A stretch of DNA of 64,000 bases, from NCBI GenBank assembly GCA_963969595.1, contig OZ018418.1:8189001-8253000 (forward strand), read 5' to 3'. The notes under the pieces are model-generated. The model saw only the letters and a program-made list of their open reading frames with translations. It was not told the origin of the DNA and did no database searches. Below, in pieces: positions 1 to 11,784 of this stretch. The translations under genes were made by a program, and so were the position numbers. Positions within the stretch are counted from its first letter, which is position 1, and every line of letters begins with the position of its first letter. Source of the DNA: Neckera pumila. Lineage: Eukaryota > Streptophyta > Bryopsida > Hypnales > Neckeraceae.

Positions 1-1000
1 TGCATTTAAGTGGTTCTATATCGGATTCTATTAGTTTGAAATTCAAATTCAAAAGATCAGATCTTTGGATTTCCTAAACAGCTAGCATTAGAGTATTTTG
101 ATTTCATTTATTGTTAAACAATTTTTGAAATGATTAACTACAGATAGCGCCGCGTACAGAGAAGATTACATTTCAGAAGCCACCAAAATGAAGACTTTAT
201 TAATATAGGAGTGATATCTTCAAATCTAAGAGTGATCATAAGACAGTTGATTAAAAAAAGGATGTTTTCAGTGATCATTCATGTTTAGCTAATTGAATGT
301 CATTCAATTGCAAGAAGCCCTAATTTTTCCATCAAGAATACATTCCTTGCAGTCTAATATTCCCATATATTGGAGAGATTGTAAAGTTACCAAAGAAAAA
401 GTTAGTAGCATAAGTGCTGTTGTTGTATTTTTTGTTAGAAGGATGCCAGAGGGTTTTTGTAGGAAGAGATGTAAGGCTGGTCTTTGATTTTCTAGTAAAA
501 AGCAGTTAGAGAGAGCAAAGATGGTTAGACGCTTGCATAGAACTAATGGCATTCAGATTAGTACTAATAGCATTGTTTGAACCTTGTCCTTTGAGGATCA
601 TGGAGTAGAAATTGGGGATTTTCCTCGGGTGGATCACTCTTTGTTTGTTTTTTACCCCCTTGTGTGGCAAGGGGGTATTTGGGGGGGGGGCTATTTACCT
701 CCAAGGCCTCATTTAAAGGGCCCCTATAATTATATAATTTGGCAAAATGACTTATATTATGGTACCCTATCATTACTTATTCTACCCGTGTCAATGCAAT
801 TTTTTGGAGGCTATTTTCTTTATAAAGAAAAAAAGGAATTGAAAAGCAAAGTGAAAGCAAAAAGTTTAGAAGAAAATAAAAAGATACATGTGTGCAAATT
901 AATCTTGTTCCATGCGTTTTCTCATGTGTTTTCAAACAACTTCCTTCTAACATTTCAATCCTTTAGATCTTGACGTGGTATAAAATTTATAGTTCTTTTT
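1..1000. other. No recognisable gene
   Basis: AT-rich DNA with short open frames only; none shows a recognisable domain, codon pattern or splice structure. A run of ten G lies at 681-690. I see no element ends here. Confidence 0.6.
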
Positions 1001-1262
1001 CACACCCTTTTTTTGGCAAAGAGACTTTGGTTGGGGAAACATTTTTCTTTCTTTCTTGCACCCTATTTTTTTTGGTAAGACACTTTGGTTGGTGTGTTTT
1101 TTTTTTCCCTTTTCACACCCTATTTTTTTTATCAAGGCAACTTGGTTCTTATAAATTCTTATTTCTTTTTTTGCACCCTATGTTTTTTGGCAAGGCACAC
1201 TAGTTGGTATTAGAAGGGTCTTTCTTTTTTGCACCTTACTTTTTTGGGTGACACTTTTGTCT
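1001..1262. repeat. Tandem repeat, about 57-bp unit, 5 copies
   Basis: The phrase CACCCTATTTTTTTGGCAAG followed by GRCACTTTGGTTGG recurs with starts near 1001, 1059, 1114, 1173 and 1231, a spacing of 55-59 bases. The copies are diverged, and the last is incomplete. The long T runs vary in length between copies. The open frame that crosses the array is a by-product of the repeat and is not taken as a gene. Confidence 0.85.
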
Positions 1263-2770
1263 ATGTGAAATTTTTGTGCATGGTTGACATTCTAAATTTG
1301 TTTATTTTTTGAGTTTGAAAATCTATTTGTAAATTATGAATATTTTAAAACATTAAAAAAATATTTTAAGACATGCGGACCCTAGAAAATCGCCTATAAG
1401 AATAATGTATTGAAGAAAGTTGGGTCTATTATGAAGATTAATTTTTATTTATTTATAGTCTTTATCTCTAAATCATTAAAAGTGACAATCTTCTTGGTAC
1501 CATTAAAAATAATCAATGGATTTAGCATCATCTTATGAAGATAAGTAAATAATTTGAATTAAGAAATTTCCAATCCCATCTACGAAAAATGCATTCAAGC
1601 AATTCCCAACCCCAAAACTTGAATGAAGAAACATATATCTCCATCTAAAGTCCTAGAGGGCCCCTTGAAATTGTCTAAAGCATGCAAACTGTCAGTCTTA
1701 GCATCACTTCTAGGTAAAGAGTTTACATATTAATTTTCACCAAATCATCATATGTTTAAATCCCTTCTATCTCACCAAGCAAAACTCAATTACAGAATCC
1801 AATATATTCTTTATACTCATCAGCATCATAAGGTGCCAATGGCACAGCAAGTACTAATCCTATTAACGTGATTTGCAAAACATAATGAACCAAAACATCC
1901 GGATACAAAAACACCATACCCCATTTGTGCACTTGACATCCAAAAAGTTACAGATAGATACAAAGAACCCCAAAATCAATGCTCCTGCGGAGATGTATTC
2001 ATGAACTCATGTAATCACAGCCACTAAGATCATTACAATTAGCTCTGTACATCCAATTAGTCTGACCCACTAGTACACCCAGCTGTAACATATAGACCCT
2101 ATTAAATAAAATACAAGGGATCCAAATGACCAGCCCCTAAATTAGATGTACAAAAAGTGAATGGACCACATTTATAAGCTACCTAATTTACTTGTAATGC
2201 ATTTCACCCTTTGAATGTCCACTACTTTAGTTGTAAATACTATATAGTTTTTATTTCAAAAGAATGAAATCCTACCTATCTTCAGCTGCACGTCGTTTTT
2301 AAAATGCACTAAGTGATCCACCCAAAGGATTTTCATTCTAGGGACAATTTGACAGAAAACAACGATGGAACAAATATTGTCAAGGTAGATAGACTAGATG
2401 AGGATGAAGAGAATGTACATCAATCAAGGCCAACAAAAATCTAGGGATGACTAATTTTTACTAAGTGAATAGTTCATTGCTCATGTATGCAATATTTCTC
2501 TGCAATTGTCATGTAGTACATGTTATTGTTTGTGACTAGCCATAGTTATATCTTATATGGAGAATAACTAATTAAATTTTATCCAAAATAATATCAAACA
2601 TTATTTATTTCATCCAATGTCTTTTGGTTTTTCAATGAACCTTAGATATTTAAAAAAATTGCCCCATATATTGAACTTATGATATTACAAATGCAATATA
2701 ATGAAGTTTTCATATTAATCATCCCCTTTTATCAACCCATGAATTGATCTCTTAATCCAACGACCACCTA
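1263..2770. other. No recognisable gene
   Basis: AT-rich sequence without a long open frame, recognisable repeat or element end. Confidence 0.6.
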
Positions 2771-2772
2771 GG

Positions 2773-2911
2773 TGCAACCCAACAAACCCTAGTTGCACTC
2801 CAACAAACCCTAGTCACACTCCAGTTCTCCAGTCTTTGTTCTTCCTTGGTGTTGATTCACTCGCCTCACGCTCTTCAGTCTTGCTACTCCTCTTGCTCTT
2901 GTTTGCAGAAA
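2773..2911 (+). promoter_or_regulatory. Promoter/5' leader-like stretch with AAACCCTA boxes
   Basis: Two near-identical 21-22 base units containing CAACAAACCCTAG lie at 2773-2820, followed by a C/T-rich leader that runs to an ATG at 2912. AAACCCTA (telo-box) motifs near transcription starts are common in plant genes. Similar boxes mark the 5' ends of the other gene islands in this window (26.75-26.9, 50.6-50.7 and 56.4 kb). Confidence 0.4.
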
Positions 2912-3022
2912 ATGGAAGCTGGTGTGGGCGCTGTATTGGAAGAAATTGAAGAGGTCAAGAATCACGGGGGCATTGGAGGCATTGGAGGTGTGGGACCAAA
3001 AACAAGCGCGGCAAATGCTTCT
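2912..3022 (+). CDS. Putative first coding exon of an unrecognised gene (partial)
   Basis: The ATG at 2912 opens 37 codons beginning MEAGVGAVLEEIEEV, with a glycine-rich GGIGGIGG stretch, and ends in phase at a strong donor GTAAGT (3023). It follows a leader with AAACCCTA boxes. The next sequence (3095-3283) holds palindromes of the CTCC family, as in the intron and flanks of the island 2 gene. This suggests the 5' end of another gene of the same transposon class. Possible downstream exons are at 5149-5264 and 5346-5414, but their frame does not join cleanly. I do not recognise the protein. Confidence 0.4.
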
Positions 3023-3094
3023 GTAAGTTCCTTTTCGAAATTTGTATATGCATATCAAAAGGGCTCGTTCTGTTGCATTTTAGGCTTTGTCACA

Positions 3095-3283
3095 CCTCCT
3101 TGGAATTGAGGAGCTCAACGTCCGTCCCGTATAGCTGGAGGTTGATCTCAAGAACCCCAAGCTCCAGTTCCAACATTTGTTCCAAGGAGCCTCCTCGGAA
3201 TTGAGGAGCCCAAGGTTGATCTCGAGGAGCCCAAGTTCGAGTTCTGACATTTTTCATTTTGACCTCTTTGGAACCAAGGAGCC
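3095..3283. repeat. Three CTCC-family palindromes
   Basis: Imperfect palindromes of the form CTCCTCGRAATTYGAGGAG occur at 3095-3113, 3190-3210 and 3262-3283. They are embedded in a diverged 70-95 base direct repeat that also contains GTTGATCTCRAGRASCCCAA. The same palindrome recurs at 16.2-16.9, 37.0-37.5, 41.0 and 42.6-43.2 kb. Here it sits just after a putative first exon, inside what would be intron 1. Confidence 0.75.
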
Positions 3284-5148
3284 CCAAAGTTGATCGTAGA
3301 AGCCCAAAGTTTGCTCAAAGTTTGCTAGTTCATTTCTGAGGAGCTGCTTTGTCTCTTTAAATTCGGTACACGTAGCGCTAAAACTTTGGAACCTATTATT
3401 TGTTGTATTTCAGGGTTGCACTTAGGGTTCACCTTTTTACCGTCCTCTTCCTGGTCCAACCTTGCGTAGGATTTTTAGCACTGGTGATCTCAGATTTAGG
3501 GTGGTTCCTTGTTCGTTATTTTTGCTATCTCGGCCTTAGGTGTCTAGTTTCCAAAACAACACTCGTTTTAGTTCAAGCTTAATCAACATGGTCATTTGAT
3601 TGAGTTCAAGCTTAATCAAGCTTAATCAACATGGTCATTTGATCAACGGTATGTGTACATATATATTTTTTAACCTCTTGGTGAATTTTGGTGTGGTTTT
3701 GTGATTCTTGGGCAAGTGTATGTGTGTGTTTCTTGTGATGGTGCAGAATTTCATATCATGTGGAGAAGTGTTGATAGGGTTTTGGTTGTTGAGCTTGGAT
3801 TTTGGTTTGCACTCAAATTTTATACTCTATTTTGAGGGATATGTGGTTTGGTTTGTCGTTTAGTATAATTTGCCTTGCCTTGCTTCTTTAGTTTAGTGCT
3901 TGGAGGAGTAATTTTGTGTATACATAGCCGCAAGCAAAGCACGAGAGCATCATTCATCTCGAAAATGGTACTGGCAGCTTCACAGACTGCGCTTTGATTC
4001 ATAGCCCTTTAGTTCTTATCGATTGCTTGATTGATTGCCATCACGGCAGCGATCCCTAAGTTTGTTCTCTCGTTTTTCTACTTCTATTCAATTGATTCTT
4101 TGCGCGGTTCGTGTGGTGCTTGTAGTTGCCGTGCACATGGTCGCAAGTGTTACTTTGTGGACTAGTCTTCGGTGACTGCAAGCTGCCATCCTTGTCTTCC
4201 TTTCTTCCCAACTCAAATTGATTTCTGCCAGGCTCATCGATTTTGTTAGGCTCACCACTTTTGTCAGGCTCATCGCTCATTTGCACTTACCTGCTTGTTC
4301 ACTTTTGACATATAACTCGGAGCCAGGTTCAAGTTGGGCTCTTCTATCACATATTGGAATGCTAGGCTTCCATTTGTTTTCTTACCCCGTGTGCAGTCAC
4401 TTGTTTTCAAAGTTGGTGTTGTTTTTGGAGGGAGTTTTGGCTAGTCTTCATTTGGGAAGCAAAACCAAGCTTGATCCCTTTGTCTCCTTGGGCTTTTTTT
4501 TCTACTAACCCGAGTAATGTATAGTGTAACAACCTCCACAATGCTCAAACTAGCTTGGAGGTAAGCAAATAAATGAGATATCACCGTTTGCATAGAAATT
4601 TGGAGATATCACCGTGTGCATAATCTTTCCAATGTCTGTCCCAGTCTCACTTCCTTGTAATTGAAGAGCCTCAACAGGCTTAAGTAGTCTTGGAATTAGT
4701 GAAAGTTGATGAGTTTGCAGCAACTGAATACAGTCTCCACAGGCTTCTTTTCAGTCTCCGCAATTAGTTAGAGACTGTACATTTCCACATTTGAAAGAGT
4801 AGGAATAGAGCTGCATATCGACAATTTCTTACTTGTTTTGTCTAAGGTTGAGTTCATGAAGATGGGTTTCTTACTTGCTTTGTCTGAGGTTGAGTTGATG
4901 AAGATGGGCTTCAGCTAAAGGAATCCATCGTATATTTCCAAATTAATAGCAACTGCTGGCAGCTAGCAGATATTTAGAATTAATGGATTTTTAGTTGATA
5001 TGTGTTTGTTTATTATGAAGGTTGATAACCCTGTCATTGAGATGGATACTAAGATATTGTTGAGGTTTGAGGGAATTTGGTTGGAGAATTCTACGCACAC
5101 AAACCACAAAGTTACATTGTATTTGAATTATTGATTTTCCGTATGCAG
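3284..5148. other. Intron-like spacer with short tandem duplications
   Basis: No convincing coding exon. Three local duplications are visible: 3571-3600 with 3604-3643 (unit containing AAGCTTAATCAACATGG), 4575-4594 with 4603-4622 (GAGATATCACCGTKTGCATA), and about 4825-4866 with 4867-4907 (unit starting TTTCTTACTTG). Confidence 0.5.
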
Positions 5149-5264
5149 GCAATGGACAAACGAGCAAGCACATCCAGAGGACTACGTGAGAGCTTGAGCT
5201 TGATGGAGGCGGTGCAAAGATTATTATTGTGCCCAATAAGGATCAAACTACATCTACATTAAAT
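5149..5264 (+). CDS. Putative internal exon, decayed
   Basis: Bounded by TATGCAG (acceptor, ends 5148) and GTGAGT (donor, starts 5265). One frame carries ELELDGGGAKIIIVPNKDQ, which looks like real protein, but the same frame has a TGA about 12 codons into the exon. A frameshift or stop must therefore be assumed. That frame continues in phase into the next candidate exon (5346). The exon start also resembles the start of the exon at 5346, as if one arose by duplication of the other. Function unknown. Confidence 0.35.
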
Positions 5265-5345
5265 GTGAGTTTGCGTGATCAGGGGTTTCAATGAATTGCA
5301 ATTTATTGTGGTGGCTCATTTGAATTCCTGTTTATTTGTATGTAG

Positions 5346-5414
5346 ACAACAGACGAACCAGAAGGCGCATCCACTGGAGGGGTTGTGGGCACTTTATTCC
5401 CACCCTTGGAATAA
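5346..5414 (+). CDS. Putative last exon or truncated exon
   Basis: Follows TATGTAG (acceptor ends 5345). It reads TTDEPEGASTGG and continues to a TAA at 5412-5414, in phase with the preceding exon. From 5384 onward the sequence may instead be the start of the LTR, in which case the gene is cut by the insertion and only 5346-5383 is exon. The two readings cannot be separated here. Confidence 0.3.
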   Translation, partial: TTDEPEGASTGGVVGTLFPPLE

Positions 5415-5424
5415 AGTGTACACA
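5384..5424. repeat. 41-bp near-perfect hairpin at the possible LTR edge
   Basis: The arms GGCACTTTATTCC and GGAATAAAGTGT pair around a 7-base centre, flanked by TGTG and TACACA. It starts with TG and lies at the outer end of the long repeat, so it could be the tip of the Gypsy LTR (TG...CA rule). The right-hand LTR copy lacks this part, so its membership in the LTR is unproven. Confidence 0.5.
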
Positions 5425-8400
5425 AGGCCAGGTTTTAGCTTTTGTCGTAGTTAAATCTCTATTGGGTGTTAAGACGTATAATCCAACTACGCCTTCCAAA
5501 CAATGGATCTTTTGATGTTGTTTCTAGTGTTAGCTTTGTCCACTTCTAATTGCTATAAAATCCAAAAGATGTTAGTATTGTTCAGATGGTTTTTACTATG
5601 ACCAATTAACAATCAAACTTTGAATTGGTATTAGCTTAGAAGCAAATAAACAAAATGGTTTAACGGATAGGGTTTGGTTTACCCTTTCCAAATGGTGAAG
5701 AAAGTTGAAGTTAACCTAAATTCCTAACGGATAATTGGGGTTAAAGTGATTTTTAATTAATCTCTTTTAGATAATTTTTGATAAGTTCTTACTCTTACTA
5801 ATAGAAGATAAATTCAACTTGCTTCTAAACTAAATAGTTTTACCTTAGAAATGTTACTTCTATACTTGTTGTGGTAAAATATAACTACTTTTTACTTCTT
5901 GATGTAAGGTAATTTACTGATGAATTTTGACCATATCGGTTCATCAAAATTCTTACGTAATTCTTTTTTACCTTAAATTCCTAATTTTTTACTTCTTAGT
6001 TAATTGATTTTATTGATGAATTTTGACCAGGTTGGTTCATCAAAATTCTTATGTAACTTTTTTTTATTTTTTATTTACTTCTAATGTGAACTAGTTTTAC
6101 TATCAAAATTTGATTTTTATCTTAAAGGTAAAATAAGAGTATTTTTGACTTTCTTGGTAAAATTTAGCTTATGGTTGAATTTTGACCATTATCCGATTCA
6201 TCAAAATTCTTCCATAATTTCTTTTTTACTTTGGATATTTGGAATCTACTTCTACTTTGATCTTTGGTTTTTCTTTTTTACTTTAAATTCTAATAACCTA
6301 AAAGAAGTTCTATTAGATAACTCTAATTTTTTCTTTTCTACTTTTACTACTATTTTCTATTCAAGATAAATATTAGAAATTTCTAGTATGGTAAATTTTT
6401 GGAAATTATGCTAAATTCTTACTAATTTGAGTTACTTTTCTATTGTAAATTTTAAACTCCTTGATAAATTGGTTTTGGATAATTATTTCTAATTTGTTTC
6501 CAACTTCTACCTTAACTCAATTCTTTATCTTTTGGAGTTTTTATCTTATTCCTAATTGCAATTATTTCCTAGAAGCTATTCAAATTTCCTATCTAATTCT
6601 AAGTTTCAATTCCTATTTTTTGTGGTTCTTTATGTTCTAAATTGCATTCCAACTTCCTAATTTCAATATGTTAATCCTAATTTACAATCCTAATTTAATT
6701 CACTAATTTGCACAATTAAATAACAAAACAATAAAAGAAAGGATTTTTAAGAACTTACTCTGAGAATCGTAGATTCATTAATGCCCTCCTCGTTTACAGT
6801 CATTGTGATCTCGTTGTAGTTGAAATTGGCATCCATGTTGTCTTTTCTTTTCTTTTCATCAATATGGAAAAAATCGTTTTTTTTTTCGTATTTTCTTTCT
6901 TTTCTTTTTTCTTTATAATTTTTTCTTCTTTTGGAGATATTTTGAAAACAAATCTAATCCTATCAAATCTAATCTAATAGGATTTTTGCTAATGGTTCAA
7001 AAGTCAACCAAACTTTAAAATAAACTGGCCAAGATTTTCCTACTAATACTAATTTGAGAACTTTTCCTAAAGTCCAACTATTCTCTAATTGGTTTTCTAA
7101 GTGTTTCCCAATTAAAACAACGAAGGTTACAAAAGTCAACAATCTCTAGGTAGTATTCTAAAGTAACTTTTTTGTTCTCAAAAATCCTCTACTTCTAATA
7201 TGTCTACTTCTTCTCAAACTTATTTGAGTTGTATGGCTCTAGCTTCAATTTTGTAATCACTCAGAACCTTGAGAATGAAGTTTTATTTGTGTATGTTGAG
7301 TTTCTAGAGGTAACTAGGAATTTGTGATAATCTACAACAGGTGGTGAGCTCAAGAAACCTGAAGGACTGAGTTGACTTGGGCTCCTCCACTCCCTTGAGT
7401 TCTGGCTCTGAATATTGGGAAGGCTGATTTGGTGACTAGGCATGTAACTGGCTGCAACTTAAGCTTGTTAACTGGTTGCAACTTTGAGCTTGTTAACTAC
7501 TTTGCAACTGAGTTGAACTGGAGGCTTGATATCTTGGTCGGAGCTTCCAGTTGGTCGGAGCTTCCAGTTGGTCTGGTTTGTCTTCAGGCTTGAATGTTCT
7601 CTGGCCCTTGTTTCTCAACTCCTTGAATTTGATTTTTGGTTAATCCAATTGATTTTCTTCCACCAACCTTCTCAGCTTGATGATTTGGATAGTGATTCAA
7701 AAATCAAAGTATTCTTGGGTCTATAATCACCCTTATTAGATCACTTCCAAACAAATCCAAAAGAAACCAATTTTCAAACTATAGCTTGGCCAAAGAATGA
7801 AATTTTTGATAAAAAATCAAAAGTTTGGGACCTCGTGGGGTATCTTCTCAATTTTGGTCTTTACCCAAATGAGGGTGTGTGAGAATTTTGTTTGATCAAG
7901 GTACCCTCTTGTTGGTCCAGCGACCTACCAGAGATCGATCAGCCTTCTGGCTGCCTGTCCCCTTGCAATTATTGATACCAATCAGGCTGCTAGCTTGGCC
8001 GATTGGTTTGCTCCGACTGAGTTTCTGGCTTGCTGCTAGTTCTGACTGGGACGTAATTGAGCCTTCACTAGCACACATTAACACAAAAAATTAAATTGGC
8101 CATTGCTTAGCTACACATTTGGGGTCCTTCGGGATCCTTTTTAAAACAACACTAAATCGGGAAACTAGTGCCTAAGACAAAGCTTCGCCGTACGGGGTGG
8201 TTTAGACCCTGATTTGGACAATACAAGAAATAATAAATTCTATAGAAAAATTAGTTAGTAAGCAAAAGCTTTGCCATATCAGGGGGTTAACTCCAATTTC
8301 TAGCAATATTTTGCAAGAGTTTGGTTCTACATGGAACAACAAGAGTTTTGGATCCAACTCCAAGTTTCTCCAAATAACTTTAAAAATGGACTTGCACCAT

Positions 8401-10906
8401 TTATTCTACGTCACGGCTTTAGGGGGATTTTCACAAACCAAAGGTGGGAAATCCCACACAAGAAGTTCAATGGAATGATTGTTAGTAAATGCAAGAATTT
8501 GAATATAATAAGGCAAACTCCAAAGGATTCACACTACCGGCATAGCCAAGACTTGGTGTGAATGTCTTTGGGATTAGTACACAAAGACTTGAAATTGATC
8601 AAAGCTTTAAAAATGTTCAAAAAACAATAAAGTAAGCAAGCTTCTCAAAGGGACCCCAACGTCCTTTGAAGTAAGCAACAAAGACACATAATAGCTTGAA
8701 AACACAAAGAGATCTTAAATTGAATTGAAAACAAAATAGTTTTTTGGCAAAATACCAAAACTTTTGACAATGTGGCTGCGTATGGCGCAAATAACAAAAT
8801 GCAAAAGGGGTGTGAAGTGAGGCGAGGGGGAGGCCTTATATACTTGCTCAAGGCCTCACCTTCCCCCTCAATTTCCTAATTCTACTTCCTAGGTAATTTC
8901 AAATTTACTAATTAAAATTCTACACTACTGCTGTGATCATTCTAACTTTTGGAGAAATGCTCCAAACTCTAAACCAATTGCACCATTGTCTTCAGAAGAC
9001 CCAAATTAGTCTGCGGATCTCCCTACCTCCTATTTCCAGGCCGTTTTGTATGTAAAAACCAACGTTCAGCATATCGCTTAAAAGGGTAAAAACCCAATTG
9101 TTGGAGATAATTTTATCTTCAAGTTTTGACTGGCCATGGTTGTCAAGGTGGTCCAAGATAGTAAGAAAAGAGTTGATGTTGACTCCAATCAAAATTCGGG
9201 AGCTCTTGGTGTGGCGGTCAACGTAACGAATCTTTTAAAATCCGTCAAAATTCTGTTAGCGCCGCCTATTCTGGTACTTGTTGGGTTAGAATGTGATGGA
9301 ATTTGGTTGGGTGCTTTATTAGCACTAAACATTCTATCTTAATTTTTAGTGGAATTTTACTGCCACTTTGGGATTTTCTAGGAATTTTCTAATGTGTAAA
9401 AACACAGTCGACTTCCTAAAGAGTCATTTTCGCAATTCAAAAAATTATGAAACTTTTTGGGCAACTTCTAAGACGTTCTCAAATGCCATGTGCAAACTTA
9501 CATTTTCTTTTGCACTAATCTAAGGCATGTGTGATTTACAACCTTGCAGTTTAATTTCCACCTGGGGGAGAAATCATTCTGAATATAAGTTAATTCCCTA
9601 CCAAAGGGGAATCATTCTTGGTCGAGGGGATCTAGCCCTCCAGCTTCTTCCTTACGCTCCTGGCAGGTTTCTAAGTCAAAACCTCTGTTCTTAGCCCGCG
9701 GATCCCTTGTAATCTTGTTTCATGGTTTTACCTGCACTGGCACATGACTCCTTTTCTATCCTCTAATTTGTATCCTAAGTATTTCACATGCCCTTCAAAA
9801 GTCTATTTTTGGGTGGTTTTGTGGTTCGGCCATCAGGCTTAATTCAACCTGAAGCGTCAAATGTTTTCTGAATTGCTTAAATAGACTTAATATTAGCTCA
9901 TAATATTAATTAGAGTGGTTTCGGGTTTGTTGGTCAAATCATATCTCATTTGTACGGATTTCCTCTAAATATCATGTGAACATATTTATACTATCTTTTT
10001 AACCCTAATTAACCCTAAATATGAGCAAAAAGAAAAAAAAAATTTGAAGTTCAAGTGCTAACTTGGGGGCTCACATATGGCGGCCATCTGCGGTACAATT
10101 AGAAATTGTGAGCACTCTAAATCTCTTGCTATTGCTATGTTGGGCACACAATCAATTTTTCCCTATCACTTGGCAATAAGAAATTTGAACAAAGATAGTT
10201 CAATCATGTATAAATGTAAAGATATTTAATGTGTCAAGAATAAATCTTGGACACGTATCTAAATGTGGTCCTAAGAACCTTGATGGCCCCTATTTTCACT
10301 CCTTGGTTCATTAATTTATCTGAAATAATTTTTTTGTGGTTTCCCATCCGCCTCAGTTGAAACTGACTTGGATCTATAGAAAATAAAAGATAAAAATCCA
10401 TCCTTCCGCCTCAGTCAAATTTGACTTAAACTAAGAGGGAGGTAGAAATAAAGATAAAGGAATCCTTGTCCTTTTTTGACTAGCAAACTTGGACCTATAG
10501 ATAAAAATTGTTTCAAACCCACCTTCCGTCTTCAACAGAGTGAGTTTGGACTAAAGAGAAAGAACTAAAATAAAAGAACATAAAGAAAAATAGATAAGTG
10601 CATAGACCTGAATTTTAGGAGCCCACTTAAAAAGTGTCTCCAGTTGTGGTGTCAGTTCTTGCCTTCTTGATACTAGCTCAAGGGTGGTGCCCCGGCGACG
10701 GCCCAAAGTTCAAACCTTCGTCACCGGAGTCAAACTGAGGTCCTTCAATGTTAATAGGGTGTTGGACTACCCCAACTGGAAACGTCCGTCGGACTGCTAC
10801 GATGGTATAAATACAACTTTACCGGTAGCGTCACTCCTGCTGGTCCTTCAAATTTTTATTTTTAATGTCATTTTTAATTTTTAATTTTTTAGATGACTAG
10901 GCAACA
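5384..10906 (-). mobile_element. Left long terminal repeat (3' LTR) of a minus-strand Gypsy element
   Basis: From about 5800 to at least 10503 this region is repeated in the same orientation at 59387-64000, where the window ends. A hand comparison of about 330 bases (9.0-9.34 against 62.48-62.82 kb) shows roughly one mismatch per 15-20 bases. The high end is placed at 10906: the plus strand ends GGCAACA, so the minus strand starts TGTTGCC. This lies 9 bases from the stop of the last retroelement ORF, where a 3' LTR should begin. The low end is uncertain: 5800 by homology, or 5384 if the hairpin TGTGGGC is the LTR tip. About 5.1-5.5 kb is very long for an LTR. Inside, a unit with GATGAATTTTGACC and GGTTCATCAAAATTC is repeated near 5919, 6015 and 6174, and a 17-base unit is doubled at 7536-7569. 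Confidence 0.75.
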
Positions 10907-10914
10907 ATTGCCAC

Positions 10915-11784
10915 CTACATCCCAAAGAATTTAATAAGTTGCCCCATCACTTTGAGCACATAAATGGGCCATCGTCCGCGAGGGAAAGGTTGTAGTAACC
11001 TTCTCACTACAAAGGTCTGCCCAGCAGCTGTGGGTGTGCGCTCGATGTTCACCTCTTTTTCTAGATTCGCAAACTGGCCTTCGAACATAATGTCGTTGCT
11101 CGGTTGTAGAATCTCATAGTTCTCCAAGTAAATCATTAGTGATCTGGCTCTTGGTGGCTAGGGACCTTGGGCCTCCGAATTTGGAGGATTTCTCTCCAAT
11201 GGTCTTCCACGTCCGGGTTGTTCTTCCTCGTCACATGGACGTCTTCAAGTGTTTGATAATTGGGACAACCGTATTGGTTCTTCAAGCGGTTGCGTACTAA
11301 GTTTTTGAATATGTGGCTTCTCCCTGGGCTCATTCATTGGCTCCTCCGTGGGCCTGGTTGTATGCCCCTCCGGTGGCTCGTTTGTTGGCTCTTTCAAGGG
11401 CGGAAATGAAAAATCCTCAATGGATTGTGTAAAAAGCTCCTCCGGTGGCTCGATTGTTGGCTCTTCCGGAGACAGAAATGTAAAATCCTCGATGGATTGT
11501 GTAAAAAGCTCCTCCGATGGCTTGTTTGTTGGCTCTTTTGGAGGAGAAAACAACTCGAATTCAGCAAGGGGCTGAGAGATGGATTCCAGCGGGGGCTCAG
11601 ATGTTGGCACTGCCGAATTTGTTGAGGTCTCAGATACTGGCACTGCCGAGGTCTGTAATCTCTGCCCTACCGGGTTCTCTGTCGGAGAATCGGGCTCTTC
11701 ATAGAGCGGTGTCAACGACAATGCTTCTAGAGCATTACTAGGCTGACTTATGGTTCCTAAGTGAATGAATCCTATTCTAAACAA
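10915..11784 (-). pseudogene. Retroelement 3' ORF, Pro/Glu-rich, after integrase
   Basis: Three overlapping minus-strand frames (11784-11245, 11333-11136, 11136-10915) look like one broken reading frame. The first part starts MFRIGFIHLG and is rich in P, E and T, with a 24-residue tandem repeat containing PPEELFTQSIEDF encoded by a 72-base repeat at 11375-11575. The last part includes IERTPTAAGQTFVVRRLLQP and ends LIKFFGM directly before the LTR. Position after integrase and before the 3' LTR suggests a polyprotein tail or extra ORF of the Gypsy element. I know no catalytic motif in it. At least two frameshifts make it non-functional. Confidence 0.65.
11375..11590. repeat. 72-bp coding tandem repeat, 3 copies
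   Basis: Units begin GGCTCGTTTGTTGGCTC at 11375, 11447 and 11519, exactly 72 bases apart, the third partial. They encode the 24-residue acidic/proline repeat of the retroelement 3' ORF on the minus strand. The unit length is a multiple of three, so expansion kept the frame. Confidence 0.9.

Noticed and set aside
1001..1262. Frame of 77 codons across the 57-base repeat
   Set aside because: Phe/Leu-rich by-product of T runs in a tandem repeat whose unit lengths vary and would shift the frame.
5020..5050. Short sense KVDNPVIEMD resembling the start of NADP-isocitrate dehydrogenase
   Set aside because: The match covers about ten residues, the following residues disagree, and no other part of the enzyme is nearby. 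Treated as chance.
7261..9342. Small frames inside the left LTR
   Set aside because: LTR sequence with no coding conservation between the two copies. Not genes.
11348..11741. Plus-strand frames over the 72-base repeat
   Set aside because: Antisense shadows of the Pro/Glu-rich retroelement ORF.
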